Shown: positions 26,719 to 36,615, counted from the first letter of the stretch. The stretch is DNA of 64,000 bases from Parvibium lacunae (GCF_003335215.1 NZ_QPGB01000001.1:744001-808000), one strand, 5' to 3'. A program made the numbers and translations. Notes: a model not told the origin generated them from the sequence alone.

Positions 26719-27219
26719 TTATTTTTTTACGAGTCGACCGAAAAAGCCTTGACCCGACGGCGCTGACACGTGTTGCCCAGCCGCTGCCAGCCGCTCAAAT
26801 ACCTGCCCCAGTGAAACGTCGGGGCGAGCAGGCTGAGCAACTGCGGGTTGCGTTAAGCTTGGCTCTATGGGCCGACCGAGACGTTGCGCCAAGGGTGATA
26901 AATGTGCAAGCGGCGACACCACCGGGGAAGGATTTACAGGAACAGGACGCAGGGATTCTAATGGAGTACTGACAGACACAACTGGCACAGGCATTGGCAT
27001 CACTGGCGCGGGAGCCGGAGTCGAGGCTGGCAGCGGGGTAGGAGACAGGGCCGTCGGCACAGAGGGCACATCGGGTAAATTTTCAATCGATACCGCATTG
27101 ATCAGCGGCCAGCGCATCACCGCGTCCCGCTGCTCTTGTTCACGACCGATTTCTTGATAATTTTCTGATCGCCCACCAAAACGGTGAAATAAGGCTGCTA
27201 CATCATCTGCTGTGCTCAT
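26719..27219 (-). CDS. bcsP: BcsP/BcsR-like proline-rich cellulose biosynthesis protein
   Basis: A 166-residue protein. Residues 1-42 are conserved-looking (DDVAALFHRFGGRSENYQEI, then RDAVMRWPLINAV). The RWPL core resembles the KRWPLL segment of the short enterobacterial BcsR. The middle, about residues 50-110, is a Pro/Ser/Val/Thr-rich run with little other character. A C-terminal motif (VSLGQVFERLAAAG ... GFFGRLVKK) ends in basic residues. In other cellulose operons such proteins sit next to bcsQ, as here, and may regulate or localise the synthase. GAGGTGG lies just before the ATG. The biochemical role is unknown. Confidence 0.78.
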   Translation of the reverse strand: MSTADDVAALFHRFGGRSENYQEIGREQEQRDAVMRWPLINAVSIENLPDVPSVPTALSPTPLPASTPAPAPVMPMPVPVVSVSTPLESLRPVPVNPSPVVSPLAHLSPLAQRLGRPIEPSLTQPAVAQPARPDVSLGQVFERLAAAGQHVSAPSGQGFFGRLVKK

Positions 27220-27242
27220 CGCCCACCTCGCGCCGCATCACA

Positions 27243-27731
27243 TTAAACACTTAAGCTAAACTCAAATTCTCGTCGCAAATCATTGTATTCCCCAATTTGC
27301 TTGACGACCAACGCATCTTGCGCCCCTAAAGCCTTGAACCATGCTTGGTAAAGCCCTTCCAAGATACCGCCCACCCACGGCCTAGAATTTTGACCCATTG
27401 CGTTAACGAGGGGACAAGCAGCGTGCTTGATATTCAGTGAATGACCGAGATCTTGAACCGACACTACCCCCCAGGACATTTTTTCTAGCACCTCATTAAT
27501 CGCCTGCTCTACCGCCGGCAATGCGTCACAGGGGGGAAGTGCCTCACGCTCAGCCATGGCAACACCAACGCGACGCATCAGTGTACGTAACTCAAGTTCA
27601 GATAATTGCTGGGAGAACTCCGTACTAAGCGCCATCAAAAATGGCGACCAGCTTTTCGAATATCCCAACTTAGAAAAATAACCAAGTAAGCCAACTGAGT
27701 TTTCGCTGTGGTCTGCGGACGTCTGTTGCAT
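27243..27731 (-). CDS. bcsD: Cellulose synthase subunit D
   Basis: A 162-residue protein of the BcsD/AcsD family. In Komagataeibacter it forms periplasmic octameric rings that help align glucan chains into crystalline cellulose. Matching segments are LRTLMRRVGVAMAEREALPP, MSWGVVSVQDLGHSLNIKH and WVGGILEGLYQAWFKALGA. I chose the ATG at 27731, with GGGAG seven bases upstream, over an in-frame start at 27776. The N-terminus is somewhat longer than in AcsD and has no clear signal peptide, as usual for this family. First gene of the bcs operon; the promoter should lie in 27732-27914, where no confident -35/-10 pair was found. Presence of bcsD classes this as a type I bcs operon. Confidence 0.92.
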   Translation of the reverse strand: MQQTSADHSENSVGLLGYFSKLGYSKSWSPFLMALSTEFSQQLSELELRTLMRRVGVAMAEREALPPCDALPAVEQAINEVLEKMSWGVVSVQDLGHSLNIKHAACPLVNAMGQNSRPWVGGILEGLYQAWFKALGAQDALVVKQIGEYNDLRREFEFSLSV

Positions 27732-27914
27732 TTTTCTACTCCCTATGACAAGTATTTGTCCTACCCGTGATCGCATTTACTCTGTCAGGCTAAGCGAATC
27801 GATTGTAACAAGAAGGGGGAGTGTGACTGTCTAGATTGACAAAATTTAATAATACTTGTTGCAAACGTAGCAACAGCCACTCACCCGAGAAACCAGCGTC
27901 TAGGACAACTAGGC

Positions 27915-29840
27915 TTACTCCTTTACTTCATCCAGCAAGGCTTCATTTAATTTGACTTTCGCCTTACTGCGCCATTGATTGAAGAGACTTTGCATTGCAG
28001 ACTCACCACCCACTTGCGCCAGCTGCATCGTCAATTGCTGCTGTTTCTGTGGCCGCTCTTTTTGAGCCTGTTCAGTTGGCGTAACGACAGATTCAATGCG
28101 CAGAATACGGTAACCTTGACCAGGAAGGGCAATACCCTTGTAAGCGGGCAGTTGTTTTTGGTCTGCCTGAAAAATCGCTTTCAAACTAGCCGCATCATAG
28201 CCAGCAGGCTGCTCGCGACTCACTGTTTTCGGTGTTGAAAAATTCACCCCCGCAACCGCGCCAGTCTCTTGAAGTGATTTAAGCGCCTTAGCACCGGCCG
28301 CCTCAGCCTCCTGCTGCGCGCCATCCTGAGTTAATTTTGTACGAATGGAAGAGGCAACCTCAACCAGCGGTCGAGTCGTTGCAGCACGGTGTTGCAACAC
28401 GCGCCCCGTAATCATAGCCCCCGCGCCCACTTCAACGGGCTCGATAATTTTCTTAGATTTAATCGACTCTTCACTGAAAATTGCCTGCAAGAATTTGGGT
28501 TGATAGACCGCTAACTTTGCTTCACCAGTAGTCTGCCGCGTTAAACCTTGTAGTTTCTGCACGGGTAACTTCATTTGCTGCGCGATGAGGGCAAAATTCT
28601 CTGGATGCTTAAACACCAGCTCATTCAATTGATCGACAAACTCAGCAAATTTCTTCACGGCTTGCTGCTTGCGTAGCTCAGCAACAAGAGCGTCTTTTAC
28701 CTCTGCCAGCGGTTTTGACTGCCCAGGTTTGATCGCTGTCAGTTGAATGATGTGAAAACCATATTCTGTTTCGATCAAATCACTGATCTGACCCTCTTTC
28801 ATGGCAAATACTGCTTGATCAAACGCCGGGACCATCGCGCCGCGACCAAAGAAGCTCAAATCACCACCTTGAGTTTTAGAGCCGGGATCATCAGAATATT
28901 GTTTGGCCAGATCCGCAAACCGTGCCGGTTGACGTCGGACTTCGGCCAAGACACTGAGCGCCTTCGTCTTTGCCTCGGCTTTTTGCGTGGCACTCGCCGA
29001 CTTCTCGGCTTGGATCAAAATATGGCTGGCCCGGCGTTGCTCAGGAGTCGCATACTGACGCTTATTTTGCTCATAAAATGCCGCCACGTCCGCGTCGCTG
29101 ACTGTAATTAAATTCGCTACGGCAGCCTCGTCCAACACAAGGTACTCAATATCTGCTTGCTCTTCGACCTTGAATTGAGCGACATTAGCATCGTAGTAAG
29201 CTTTAATCTTTGGCTCATCAATGGTAACTTTCGATAAAAAGCTGCTTGCAGGCAAGACCCACTCCCGCACCGAACGTTGCTGCGATAGGGTATCGTATAA
29301 ATGATTGGCAACAGCGGTTGGCACAAAGTCGGTGCTCGTTATAGCTATGGGTAAAAGCTGCGCACCGAGGCTGGCACGTAACCGCGCTTCAAACATCGGC
29401 TCACTCATGCCCCGCGCAGCCAGCAACTCCTTGTAGCGCTTCGCATCAAATTTACCATCCGCGCCACGGAACTGCGGCTGGGCCGCCAGCCAATCGTAAA
29501 CCTGTTGATCTGATGCTGCCAAGAGCGCTTTATTTTGATAGTTAAGCTGCAACTGCTCGCGCACCATTTGATCCGCCATGGCTTTACGCAAAGCCGGGGT
29601 ATTGAACAGCGACACATCCATGTTGCCACCGAAGCGGTTCCGCAACTCGTCCAGGCGATTCCGCAACGCCTCATCAAACTCTGCCTTGGTGATGCTTTTG
29701 CCGTCGATCGTGGCTAAATTCTGCGCTCCTTCATTCATGCGTGCGAAGCCCTCTAAACCAAACATGACAAACGGCGGAAAAATCAATACAAGCAAAATTA
29801 AATACATCAAGCGGGGACGCTTACGAATCGCTTCTAACAT
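27915..29840 (-). CDS. ppiD: Peptidylprolyl isomerase PpiD (periplasmic chaperone)
   Basis: Inner-membrane anchored parvulin-like protein assisting newly exported proteins, 641 residues. One transmembrane helix (LMYLILLVLIFPPFVMFGL, residues 11-29) is followed by a SurA/PpiD N-terminal chaperone domain (ATIDGKSITKAEFDEALRNR). A parvulin domain lies at about residues 265-365 (RRASHILIQAE, QGGDLSFFGRGAMVPAFDQA, GFHIIQL), followed by a long C-terminal domain. I start at ATG 29840 (MLEAIRKRPRL), like the family; an in-frame TTG four codons upstream is unlikely. It lies downstream of lon and two tRNAs. Separated from bcsD by 183 bases. Confidence 0.93.
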   Translation of the reverse strand: MLEAIRKRPRLMYLILLVLIFPPFVMFGLEGFARMNEGAQNLATIDGKSITKAEFDEALRNRLDELRNRFGGNMDVSLFNTPALRKAMADQMVREQLQLNYQNKALLAASDQQVYDWLAAQPQFRGADGKFDAKRYKELLAARGMSEPMFEARLRASLGAQLLPIAITSTDFVPTAVANHLYDTLSQQRSVREWVLPASSFLSKVTIDEPKIKAYYDANVAQFKVEEQADIEYLVLDEAAVANLITVSDADVAAFYEQNKRQYATPEQRRASHILIQAEKSASATQKAEAKTKALSVLAEVRRQPARFADLAKQYSDDPGSKTQGGDLSFFGRGAMVPAFDQAVFAMKEGQISDLIETEYGFHIIQLTAIKPGQSKPLAEVKDALVAELRKQQAVKKFAEFVDQLNELVFKHPENFALIAQQMKLPVQKLQGLTRQTTGEAKLAVYQPKFLQAIFSEESIKSKKIIEPVEVGAGAMITGRVLQHRAATTRPLVEVASSIRTKLTQDGAQQEAEAAGAKALKSLQETGAVAGVNFSTPKTVSREQPAGYDAASLKAIFQADQKQLPAYKGIALPGQGYRILRIESVVTPTEQAQKERPQKQQQLTMQLAQVGGESAMQSLFNQWRSKAKVKLNEALLDEVKE

Positions 29841-30048
29841 GCCTCTGTCCAATATGAATGAAGATTTACAATTACAGGACGATTATCCTGCCAAAGCCTG
29901 AGAGTATACCTAGCAATAACCTTATAACCAATCGCACCGCGCCTCTGTAAGGAGACGTAAAGACAAATCGATACGAATGAGCCACGAATATCTGCTAGAA
30001 GCGCAACTAAAAGCGACCATAAAGCAGCCACCTCAGACGAGTACAAAT

Positions 30049-30075
30049 AAAAAAAAAGCCACCATGACGGTAGCT
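30049..30075 (-). terminator. Rho-independent terminator after tRNA-Asp
   Basis: On the minus strand AGCTACC-GTCAT-GGTGGCT forms a 7-bp stem (one G-U pair) followed by a run of nine T. It lies 12 bases after the tRNA-Asp 3' end and should end the tRNA transcript before ppiD. Confidence 0.88.
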
Positions 30076-30087
30076 TGCTGACTAATT

Positions 30088-30164
30088 TGGCGGAGCGGAC
30101 GGGGCTCGAACCCGCGACCCCCGGCGTGACAGGCCGGTATTCTAACCAACTGAACTACCGCTCC
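30088..30164 (-). tRNA. tRNA-Asp (anticodon GTC)
   Basis: Full cloverleaf of 77 bases on the minus strand. The acceptor stem pairs GGAGCGG with CCGCTCC, the anticodon loop reads CTGTCAC with anticodon GTC, and the T-loop reads GGTTCGAGCC. CCA is encoded in the DNA (plus-strand TGG at 30088-30090). It lies 24 bases after tRNA-Val in the same transcript. Confidence 0.97.
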
Positions 30165-30188
30165 GCAGCGGTGTGACAATAAAGCATG

Positions 30189-30264
30189 TGGTGGGTGCTA
30201 ACGGGATCGAACCGCTGACCTACGCCTTGTAAGGGCGCCGCTCTACCAGCTGAGCTAAGCACCC
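30189..30264 (-). tRNA. tRNA-Val (anticodon TAC)
   Basis: Full cloverleaf of 76 bases on the minus strand. The acceptor stem pairs GGGTGCT with AGCACCC, the anticodon loop reads CTTACAA with anticodon TAC, and the T-loop reads GGTTCGATCC. CCA is encoded. It lies between lon and tRNA-Asp, with its own promoter just upstream. Confidence 0.97.
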
Positions 30265-30287
30265 ATGCTTATCTACAACAGCCAGCT

Positions 30288-30317
30288 ATTATAGCCGATG
30301 TTTTTACTGCTTGTCTA
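30288..30317 (-). promoter_or_regulatory. Sigma70-type promoter for tRNA-Val/tRNA-Asp
   Basis: On the minus strand TAGACA (30317-30312) and a perfect TATAAT (30293-30288) are separated by 18 bases. The -10 ends 23 bases before the tRNA-Val 5' end, a fitting distance for a short tRNA leader. Confidence 0.75.
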
Positions 30318-30350
30318 GCCCCAAACAGACATTCGTAATCATAAGAATGC

Positions 30351-32768
30351 CTAGTGCTTAACTTCATCGACGACCACCGGGGGAGCGCTAGACGCGGCCG
30401 GAAGCAGCGCTGGTTCGCTTGCTTCTGGGAGCGGGACTGGCGCGGTTTCGAGTGCAACTTCTAACACCCGATCAATCCATTTCACTGGAATAATCTCAAT
30501 TTGGTTTTTGACATTGTCGGGGATCTCAGTCAAGTCTTTCACATTGTCTTCGGGAATGAGCGCAACTTTAATCCCACCTCGATGCGCCGCCAATAATTTT
30601 TCCTTCAACCCGCCAATCGCCAATACCTCGCCACGCAAGGTAATCTCCCCAGTCATCGCCACATCGCTACGCACAGGAATACCCGCCAGTACCGAGACAA
30701 TCGCTGTTGTCATGGCAATCCCGGCACTCGGGCCATCTTTCGGCGTTGCCCCTTCTGGCACATGAATGTGTAAATCTCGTTTTTCATAAAAATCATCAGG
30801 AATACCCAGCGCCCGCGAGCGCTTACGAACGACCGTCAAGGCAGCCTTAATCGATTCTTGCATCACATCGCCCAGCTTACCGGTCGTAATCGTCTTACCT
30901 TTACCTTGCACCGCGACGGCTTCAATGGTTAGCAACTCACCGCCTACCTCAGTCCAGGCCAAGCCAGTGACCTGACCAATCTGATTCTCCGCTTCGGCAA
31001 CACCAAACTTGAATTTACGGACCCCCAAGAATTTGTCTAAATTGCGCGCCGTCACCTGGGTTTTTGTCTCTTGCTTTTTCAACAAATGCAGTTTGACAAC
31101 TTTGCGGCAAATTTTTGAAATTTCTCGATCCAAAGAACGCACCCCTGCTTCTCGCGTGTAATAGCGGATGACATCACGAATCGCACTTTCGGCCACGACC
31201 AGCTCGGTTTTCTTGACGCCATTGACTTTCATTTGCTTCGGTAACAAATAGCGCAGCGCAATGTTGACCTTTTCGTCTTCGGTGTAACCGGAAAGGCGAA
31301 TCACTTCCATCCTGTCTAATAAAGCCGGAGGAATGTTGAAGGAATTCGACGTTGCCACAAACATTACATCCGACAAGTCAAAATCAACCTCGACATAATG
31401 ATCGGCGAACGTGTGATTTTGCTCTGGGTCAAGCACCTCTAGCAGAGCCGAAGCGGGATCACCGCGAAAATCCATCCCCATTTTATCGACTTCATCCAGT
31501 AAAAACAGGGGATTACGAACCCCGACTTTACTGAGACTCTGCAGGACTTTACCGGGCATCGAGCCGATATATGTGCGCCGATGACCGCGAATTTCAGCCT
31601 CATCACGCACGCCACCCAGCGCCATCCGCACAAATTTACGGCCGGTCGCCCGAGCAATCGACTGCCCTAATGAGGTTTTACCGACGCCTGGTGGCCCAAC
31701 AAGACATAAAATAGGGGCCTTGACCTTATCAACGCGCTGCTGAACCGCAAGGTATTCCAGAATACGCTCTTTAACCTTATCTAAGCCGAAATGGTCCTCA
31801 TCCAGCACCTTCTCCGCCGATTTAAGGTCATTGATAATTTTGCTCTTTTTCTTCCAAGGCAATCCAGTGAGCACATCCAGATAGTTGCGTACGACGGTCG
31901 CCTCGGCTGACATTGGCGACATTAGTTTCAGTTTTTTAAGCTCGGCATCGGCTTTGTCTTTGGCCTCTTTCGGCATACGCGCAGCTTTGATCTTGCGCTC
32001 GATTTCTTCGATGTCGGCCCCTTCTTCACCCTCACCCAGCTCTTTCTGAATCGCCTTCACCTGCTCGTTCAGATAGTACTCACGCTGACTCTTTTCCATT
32101 TGGCGCTTGACTCGACCACGAATCCGTTTCTCAACCTGCAGAATGTCGATTTCGGTTTCGAGCTGACTTAAGAGATGTTCCAGACGCTTAGCGACATCTA
32201 GCATCTCTAAAACCTCTTGCTTCTGTTCTATTTTGAGCGGCAGATGTGCTGCAATCGTGTCTGCCAGGCGCCCTGCTTCATCAATGCCGGTCAACGACGT
32301 TAAAATTTCTGGCGGGATTTTTTTATTTAACTTCACATACTGATCAAACTGGCTCACAACCGCGCGGCGCAGTGCCTCAATCTCGGCAGCCTCATCCAAA
32401 TTCATTTGAACCGGAATCAGGGTTGCGACGAAATGGCTCTCTTGCTCTTCGACGGCTTGAATATGTGCGCGCTGACTACCTTCAACCAAAACCTTAACGG
32501 TTCCATCCGGTAATTTAAGCATCTGTAGAATATTGGCAATGCACCCCACCGCGAAAACATCATGGGGACCTGGCTCATCTTTGGCGGCGGATTTTTGGGC
32601 AACGAGCAGAATACTTTTGCCACTTTCCATCGCGTTTTCAAGAGCTTTTATAGACTTAGGCCGGCCCACAAAGAGTGGGATAACCATGTGCGGGAATACA
32701 ACCACATCCCGCAGCGGCAGCATTGGAAGATCGATTTTCTCTTCTGGGAGCAATTTTACGCTAGACAT
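30351..32768 (-). CDS. lon: ATP-dependent protease Lon
   Basis: Cytoplasmic AAA+ serine protease degrading misfolded and regulatory proteins, 805 residues, standard length. The N-terminal substrate domain begins near LPMLPLRDVVVFPHMVIPLF. Walker A is GPPGVGKTSLG and Walker B is PLFLLDEVDKMG. The protease domain has the catalytic serine in KDGPSAGIAMTTA and the catalytic lysine in RGGIKVALIPEDN. I chose the ATG at 32768 (MSSVKLLPEE) with GGTG six bases upstream over an in-frame GTG at 32777. The C-terminal tail (EASEPALLPAASSAPP) is Ala/Pro-rich and not conserved. A terminator separates it from clpX. The small histone-like gene hupB that often follows lon is absent. Confidence 0.97.
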   Translation of the reverse strand: MSSVKLLPEEKIDLPMLPLRDVVVFPHMVIPLFVGRPKSIKALENAMESGKSILLVAQKSAAKDEPGPHDVFAVGCIANILQMLKLPDGTVKVLVEGSQRAHIQAVEEQESHFVATLIPVQMNLDEAAEIEALRRAVVSQFDQYVKLNKKIPPEILTSLTGIDEAGRLADTIAAHLPLKIEQKQEVLEMLDVAKRLEHLLSQLETEIDILQVEKRIRGRVKRQMEKSQREYYLNEQVKAIQKELGEGEEGADIEEIERKIKAARMPKEAKDKADAELKKLKLMSPMSAEATVVRNYLDVLTGLPWKKKSKIINDLKSAEKVLDEDHFGLDKVKERILEYLAVQQRVDKVKAPILCLVGPPGVGKTSLGQSIARATGRKFVRMALGGVRDEAEIRGHRRTYIGSMPGKVLQSLSKVGVRNPLFLLDEVDKMGMDFRGDPASALLEVLDPEQNHTFADHYVEVDFDLSDVMFVATSNSFNIPPALLDRMEVIRLSGYTEDEKVNIALRYLLPKQMKVNGVKKTELVVAESAIRDVIRYYTREAGVRSLDREISKICRKVVKLHLLKKQETKTQVTARNLDKFLGVRKFKFGVAEAENQIGQVTGLAWTEVGGELLTIEAVAVQGKGKTITTGKLGDVMQESIKAALTVVRKRSRALGIPDDFYEKRDLHIHVPEGATPKDGPSAGIAMTTAIVSVLAGIPVRSDVAMTGEITLRGEVLAIGGLKEKLLAAHRGGIKVALIPEDNVKDLTEIPDNVKNQIEIIPVKWIDRVLEVALETAPVPLPEASEPALLPAASSAPPVVVDEVKH

Positions 32769-32840
32769 ATTTAGCACCGTTTGGTTAATCCAACGTTACA
32801 GTTGGGGACACATGATCGAAACTCAAGTGAGCGTAGAAAC

Positions 32841-32879
32841 AAAAAGGCCGCTCATGCAATGTAGCACATGAACAGCCTT
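32841..32879 (-). terminator. Rho-independent terminator after clpX
   Basis: On the minus strand a 13-bp stem, AAGGCTGTTCATG with CATGAGCGGCCTT including two G-U pairs, runs into five T. It lies 33 bases past the clpX stop and 72 bases before the lon start, so lon should have its own promoter or depend on read-through. Confidence 0.85.
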
Positions 32880-32912
32880 CGATATGCCTAAATTGATGGA
32901 TAAAACCCTGCT

Positions 32913-34175
32913 TTAGTTGGAGCCGACCGCTTTTGCTTTCTCTTCGTAAATCAACAAAGGCTTGGCATCCGCACTGATCGTCGTTTCATCAATGACGACT
33001 TTCTGAACCCCTTCCAGGCTGGGTAATTCATACATCGTATCCAACAAGGCATGCTCTAAAATTGAGCGCAGCCCACGGGCGCCAGTCTTACGCTTGAGCG
33101 CTTTAGCGGCCACCGCCTTAAGCGCAGCAGGGCGCAATTCAAGCTCAACGCCTTCCATTGCAAACAACTTTTGGTATTGCTTGACTAAGGCATTTTTCGG
33201 TTCAGTCAAGATCTGCACTAAAGCAGCGTCATTCAACTCATCCAACGTCGCAACCACTGGCAGCCGCCCTACCAATTCGGGAATAAGACCAAACTTAATC
33301 AGGTCTTCAGGCTCCACATCTTGAAAGAGCTGCCCAACATCGCGTTCGCTAGGCGCACGCACCTCGGCCCCGAAGCCGATACCGGTTTTTTCGGTACGAT
33401 TACGGATAACTTTTTCCAAGCCATCAAATGCCCCACCACATATAAACAGAATATTCGTGGTGTCCACTTGAACAAAGTCTTGATTAGGATGCTTGCGCCC
33501 CCCCTGTGGCGGAACAGCGGCAACCGTGCCTTCAATCAGCTTTAGCAAAGCTTGCTGTACGCCTTCTCCGGACACATCGCGCGTGATCGAGGGGTTATCT
33601 GATTTACGCGTAATCTTGTCGATTTCATCAATATACACAATCCCACGCTGGGCTTTTTCGATGTCGTAATTACAATTCTGTAGTAATTTTTGAATAATAT
33701 TTTCGACATCCTCGCCCACATAACCAGCCTCCGTTAATGTGGTGGCGTCAGCAATCACAAAGGGCACATTGAGCAAACGTGCAAGCGTTTGAGCCAGCAA
33801 AGTTTTACCTGAGCCGGTTGGGCCTATTAGCAAAATATTACTTTTTGATAGCTCTATTTCATCCTGTTTACCCAAATGCTGCAGGCGCTTGTAATGATTG
33901 TAAACAGCCACAGATAAGTTGCGCTTAGCCGTCACTTGACCAATCACATATTGATCTAAGATCCCATAAATCTCAGCAGGCACAGGCAATGCCGCTTTCT
34001 GCGCTTGCTCTGGGCTAGTGGCAGCTTCATCGCGGATAATGTCATTACAAAGATCAATGCACTCATCACAAATGAAGACCGACGGCCCGGCGATGAGCTT
34101 ACGCACTTCATGCTGACTTTTGCCACAAAACGAGCAATACAATAATTTTTCGCTACTGCTTTTCTTTTCTGACAT
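32913..34175 (-). CDS. clpX: ClpX, ATPase subunit of the ClpXP protease
   Basis: AAA+ unfoldase that recognises tagged substrates and feeds them to ClpP, 420 residues. The N-terminal C4 zinc-binding domain is [15 protein letters not shown] ... [10 protein letters not shown]. Walker A is [15 protein letters not shown], Walker B is [11 protein letters not shown], and the IGFGAEV loop is the ClpP-binding (IGF) motif. RNRTEKTG and the sensor-2 region with [10 protein letters not shown] are also present. AGGAGAG lies five bases before the ATG at 34175. It is 58 bases downstream of clpP in the tig-clpP-clpX order typical of proteobacteria, and is closed by a terminator. Confidence 0.98.
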   Translation of the reverse strand: MSEKKSSSEKLLYCSFCGKSQHEVRKLIAGPSVFICDECIDLCNDIIRDEAATSPEQAQKAALPVPAEIYGILDQYVIGQVTAKRNLSVAVYNHYKRLQHLGKQDEIELSKSNILLIGPTGSGKTLLAQTLARLLNVPFVIADATTLTEAGYVGEDVENIIQKLLQNCNYDIEKAQRGIVYIDEIDKITRKSDNPSITRDVSGEGVQQALLKLIEGTVAAVPPQGGRKHPNQDFVQVDTTNILFICGGAFDGLEKVIRNRTEKTGIGFGAEVRAPSERDVGQLFQDVEPEDLIKFGLIPELVGRLPVVATLDELNDAALVQILTEPKNALVKQYQKLFAMEGVELELRPAALKAVAAKALKRKTGARGLRSILEHALLDTMYELPSLEGVQKVVIDETTISADAKPLLIYEEKAKAVGSN

Positions 34176-34233
34176 ATTGCTCTCCTACGCCACTGCAAAC
34201 TTTATACGTTTACCACTCAAAATACTTTTCGCT

Positions 34234-34896
34234 TTACGCTGCCACATCAGCGCGACGGGTAAGCACTTTATCAATAAGCCCATATGATGCCGCTTCAGCG
34301 GCCGACAAGAAATTGTCTCGATCAGTATCCTTCGCGATTTTCTCAATGGGCTGGCCAGTTTGTTGCGCCAAAATACTATTCAAACGCTCACGCAAATACA
34401 AAATCTCCTTTGCATGGATTTCAATATCCGATGCTTGCCCTTGCACCCCCCCTAGTGGCTGATGGATCATAATCCGAGAGTTAGGCAGGGAATAACGTTT
34501 GTCTTTTGCGCCGGCTGCCAGTAAAAAGGCACCCATACTGGCGGCCAAACCTGTGCATAGAGTACTCACATCCGGCTTGATGAACTGCATCGTATCAAAG
34601 ATGGCTAAACCCGCAGACACCGATCCACCAGGCGAGTTAATGTACAGATAAATGTCTTTCTCAGGGTTTTCTGATTCCAAAAAGAGAAGCTGAGCAACAA
34701 CCAAATTAGCCATTTGATCATTGATAGGCCCAACCAAGAAAATCACGCGCTCTTTCAATAGCCGTGAATAAATATCATAAGCACGTTCGCCACGGCCAGA
34801 TTGCTCAATAACCATCGGCACGTAGCCCAATAATTGCGCCTCTTGGGCACCCAAGCTAGGGTTACGTCCACTTCCTACGAATGAAAAATCAGCCAT
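34234..34896 (-). CDS. clpP: ClpP, proteolytic subunit of the Clp protease
   Basis: Serine peptidase forming the tetradecameric chamber used with ClpX, 220 residues. The catalytic triad is visible as Ser in [14 protein letters not shown], His in [11 protein letters not shown] and Asp in [28 protein letters not shown] is the conserved substrate-binding region. The N-terminus ([20 protein letters not shown]) is about 15 residues longer than the mature protein needs, fitting a short propeptide. It lies 197 bases after tig, with a hairpin in the gap. Confidence 0.97.
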   Translation of the reverse strand: MADFSFVGSGRNPSLGAQEAQLLGYVPMVIEQSGRGERAYDIYSRLLKERVIFLVGPINDQMANLVVAQLLFLESENPEKDIYLYINSPGGSVSAGLAIFDTMQFIKPDVSTLCTGLAASMGAFLLAAGAKDKRYSLPNSRIMIHQPLGGVQGQASDIEIHAKEILYLRERLNSILAQQTGQPIEKIAKDTDRDNFLSAAEAASYGLIDKVLTRRADVAA

Positions 34897-35010
34897 ACCT
34901 ACCTCACGAAACTACGCCATCAGATATTGAAAAGGTTGCGTTATCCCTCGTCTACTGGACAACGTCACTTTGTTTAAATTGTGCGTCACAACCAAGTCAC
35001 AATACACCCG

Positions 35011-35063
35011 TGAGGCTCAAGCCTCAAGGCCCCAGAAAGCAATTGTGCCCCGCAGGGCACAAT
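35011..35063 (-). terminator. Hairpins in the tig-clpP gap
   Basis: Bases 35042-35063 form a perfect 9-bp stem (ATTGTGCCC with GGGCACAAT) around a 4-base loop, 31 bases after the tig stop. A second small stem, TGAGGC/GCCTCA, lies at 35011-35026. No strong T-run follows on the minus strand, so these may reduce rather than stop transcription into clpP, or stabilise the tig mRNA end. Confidence 0.55.
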
Positions 35064-35093
35064 CGTTATTCATACACAACAATCAGCGCGGTA

Positions 35094-36413
35094 TCACTGC
35101 TGTTGCTGCGCCATAATCTCATCAAAGCTGAGTGTCTTTTGGGTTACTGTTGCGCGAGCAAGCACAAAGTCAACCACATTATCTTCCAGCACGACCGCCC
35201 GAACGTTATCCAGGCGACGGAGATCGTTGTAATACCAACGCACAACTTCTTCTGGTTTTTCATAGCTTTGGGCAAACTCTTCAACCCGCGCTTTGATCTG
35301 CTCAGGATTTGCTTCCAATTTTTCGCGCTTGACCAACTCAGCAACGATGAGACCCAAGCGGACGCTTTTCTCTGCTTGGGGCTTGAAGATATCAGCAGGA
35401 ATCGTCATATCAGCTTTTCCACCGCGCTGTTGAAACTGGGCTTTCATTTCCTCAGCCATACGCTCTGCTTCTTGCTGAATAAGTGCCTTGGGGATATCGA
35501 GCTCGGCAGCCCCACTCAGCGCCTCCATAACGGCATTTTTATTGCGCTGAGAAAGGCGATGATTAATTTCTCGCTGCAAATTTGCCCGCACATCTTGACG
35601 TAAATCCTCAACGGCACCGGAGGCAATCCCCAGCGACTGCACAAAAGCCTGATCTAGCGCTGGCAACTCAGCGCCTTGTACCTGCTTGACCGTAATCTCG
35701 AAAACAGCTGTTTTACCCGCGACTTCTTTGCCATGATAGTCTTCAGGGAAACTCACATTTACAGACTTAATCTCGCCTGCGCGAGCACCCAATACCCCAG
35801 TTTCAAAGTCGGCCAACATTTGTTTTTGACCAATTACGAAATCAAAGTCTTGCGCAGCGCCACCTGCGAACTCGACGCCCTCAATCTTGCCAACAAAATC
35901 AATGGTGACCTTATCACCATCAGCAGCGGCACGCTCAACCAGGGTATAGGTAGCACGTTGCTTGCGCATCACGTCGATAGTTTGATCGACCTCCGCATCA
36001 CCCACATTGACAACCGACTTTTCAATTGCCAAGGTACCCAGATCACCTAATTTAATCTCGGGGTAGACTTCAAAGGTCGCTGTAAATTGTAATGTTTCAG
36101 GCAACGCTTGGCTGTCCGCTGGGGGATTCACGGGTTCAATGCTTGGCAAACCAGCGACACGGAGTTGGTTTTGCTGCACCGCCTCGCTGAAAGCCCGACC
36201 AAGTTGTTCGTTCAGAATCTCGTTTTCAACTTGTGGGCCGTAGCTCTGCTCGACCATCTTAAGGGGCACTTTACCAGGACGAAAACCGGGCATTTTGACG
36301 GTACGAGCCAGTTTTTTTAGCCGACCATCAATTGCTTGCCGTACATTGACAGAAGGCAGCGTTAATTGAATACGGCGCTCTAGTGAGCTTAGAGTTTCGA
36401 TTGAAGCAGACAT
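35094..36413 (-). CDS. tig: Trigger factor
   Basis: Ribosome-associated chaperone and peptidylprolyl isomerase acting on nascent chains, 439 residues. The ribosome-binding signature is MPGFRPGKVPLKMVEQSYG, with GFRPGK its core. The FKBP-type domain follows at about 155-240 (ADGDKVTIDFVGKIEGVEFA), and the rest is the helical chaperone arm. The true start is the ATG at 36413 (MSASIETLSSLERRIQ), six bases after AGAGG; the open frame extends further upstream but runs into tRNA-Leu. It ends in a short Gln run. First protein gene after tRNA-Leu, probably sharing its promoter. Confidence 0.97.
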   Translation of the reverse strand: MSASIETLSSLERRIQLTLPSVNVRQAIDGRLKKLARTVKMPGFRPGKVPLKMVEQSYGPQVENEILNEQLGRAFSEAVQQNQLRVAGLPSIEPVNPPADSQALPETLQFTATFEVYPEIKLGDLGTLAIEKSVVNVGDAEVDQTIDVMRKQRATYTLVERAAADGDKVTIDFVGKIEGVEFAGGAAQDFDFVIGQKQMLADFETGVLGARAGEIKSVNVSFPEDYHGKEVAGKTAVFEITVKQVQGAELPALDQAFVQSLGIASGAVEDLRQDVRANLQREINHRLSQRNKNAVMEALSGAAELDIPKALIQQEAERMAEEMKAQFQQRGGKADMTIPADIFKPQAEKSVRLGLIVAELVKREKLEANPEQIKARVEEFAQSYEKPEEVVRWYYNDLRRLDNVRAVVLEDNVVDFVLARATVTQKTLSFDEIMAQQQQ

Positions 36414-36528
36414 GGATAACCTCTGAAAAGGCAAACAGAGCGTGGTCTGATATGCAGCCAGACCGACACAAACACGAAAAATAAAGTGGTCCAATAAACC
36501 ATTTGAACGGCTATTTCGACCAAAAATT

Positions 36529-36615
<87 letters not shown>

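Noticed and set aside
34881-36320. Plus-strand open frames of 240 and 124 residues opposite tig
   Set aside because: They are antisense to a clear trigger factor gene, lack ribosome binding sites and show no domain.
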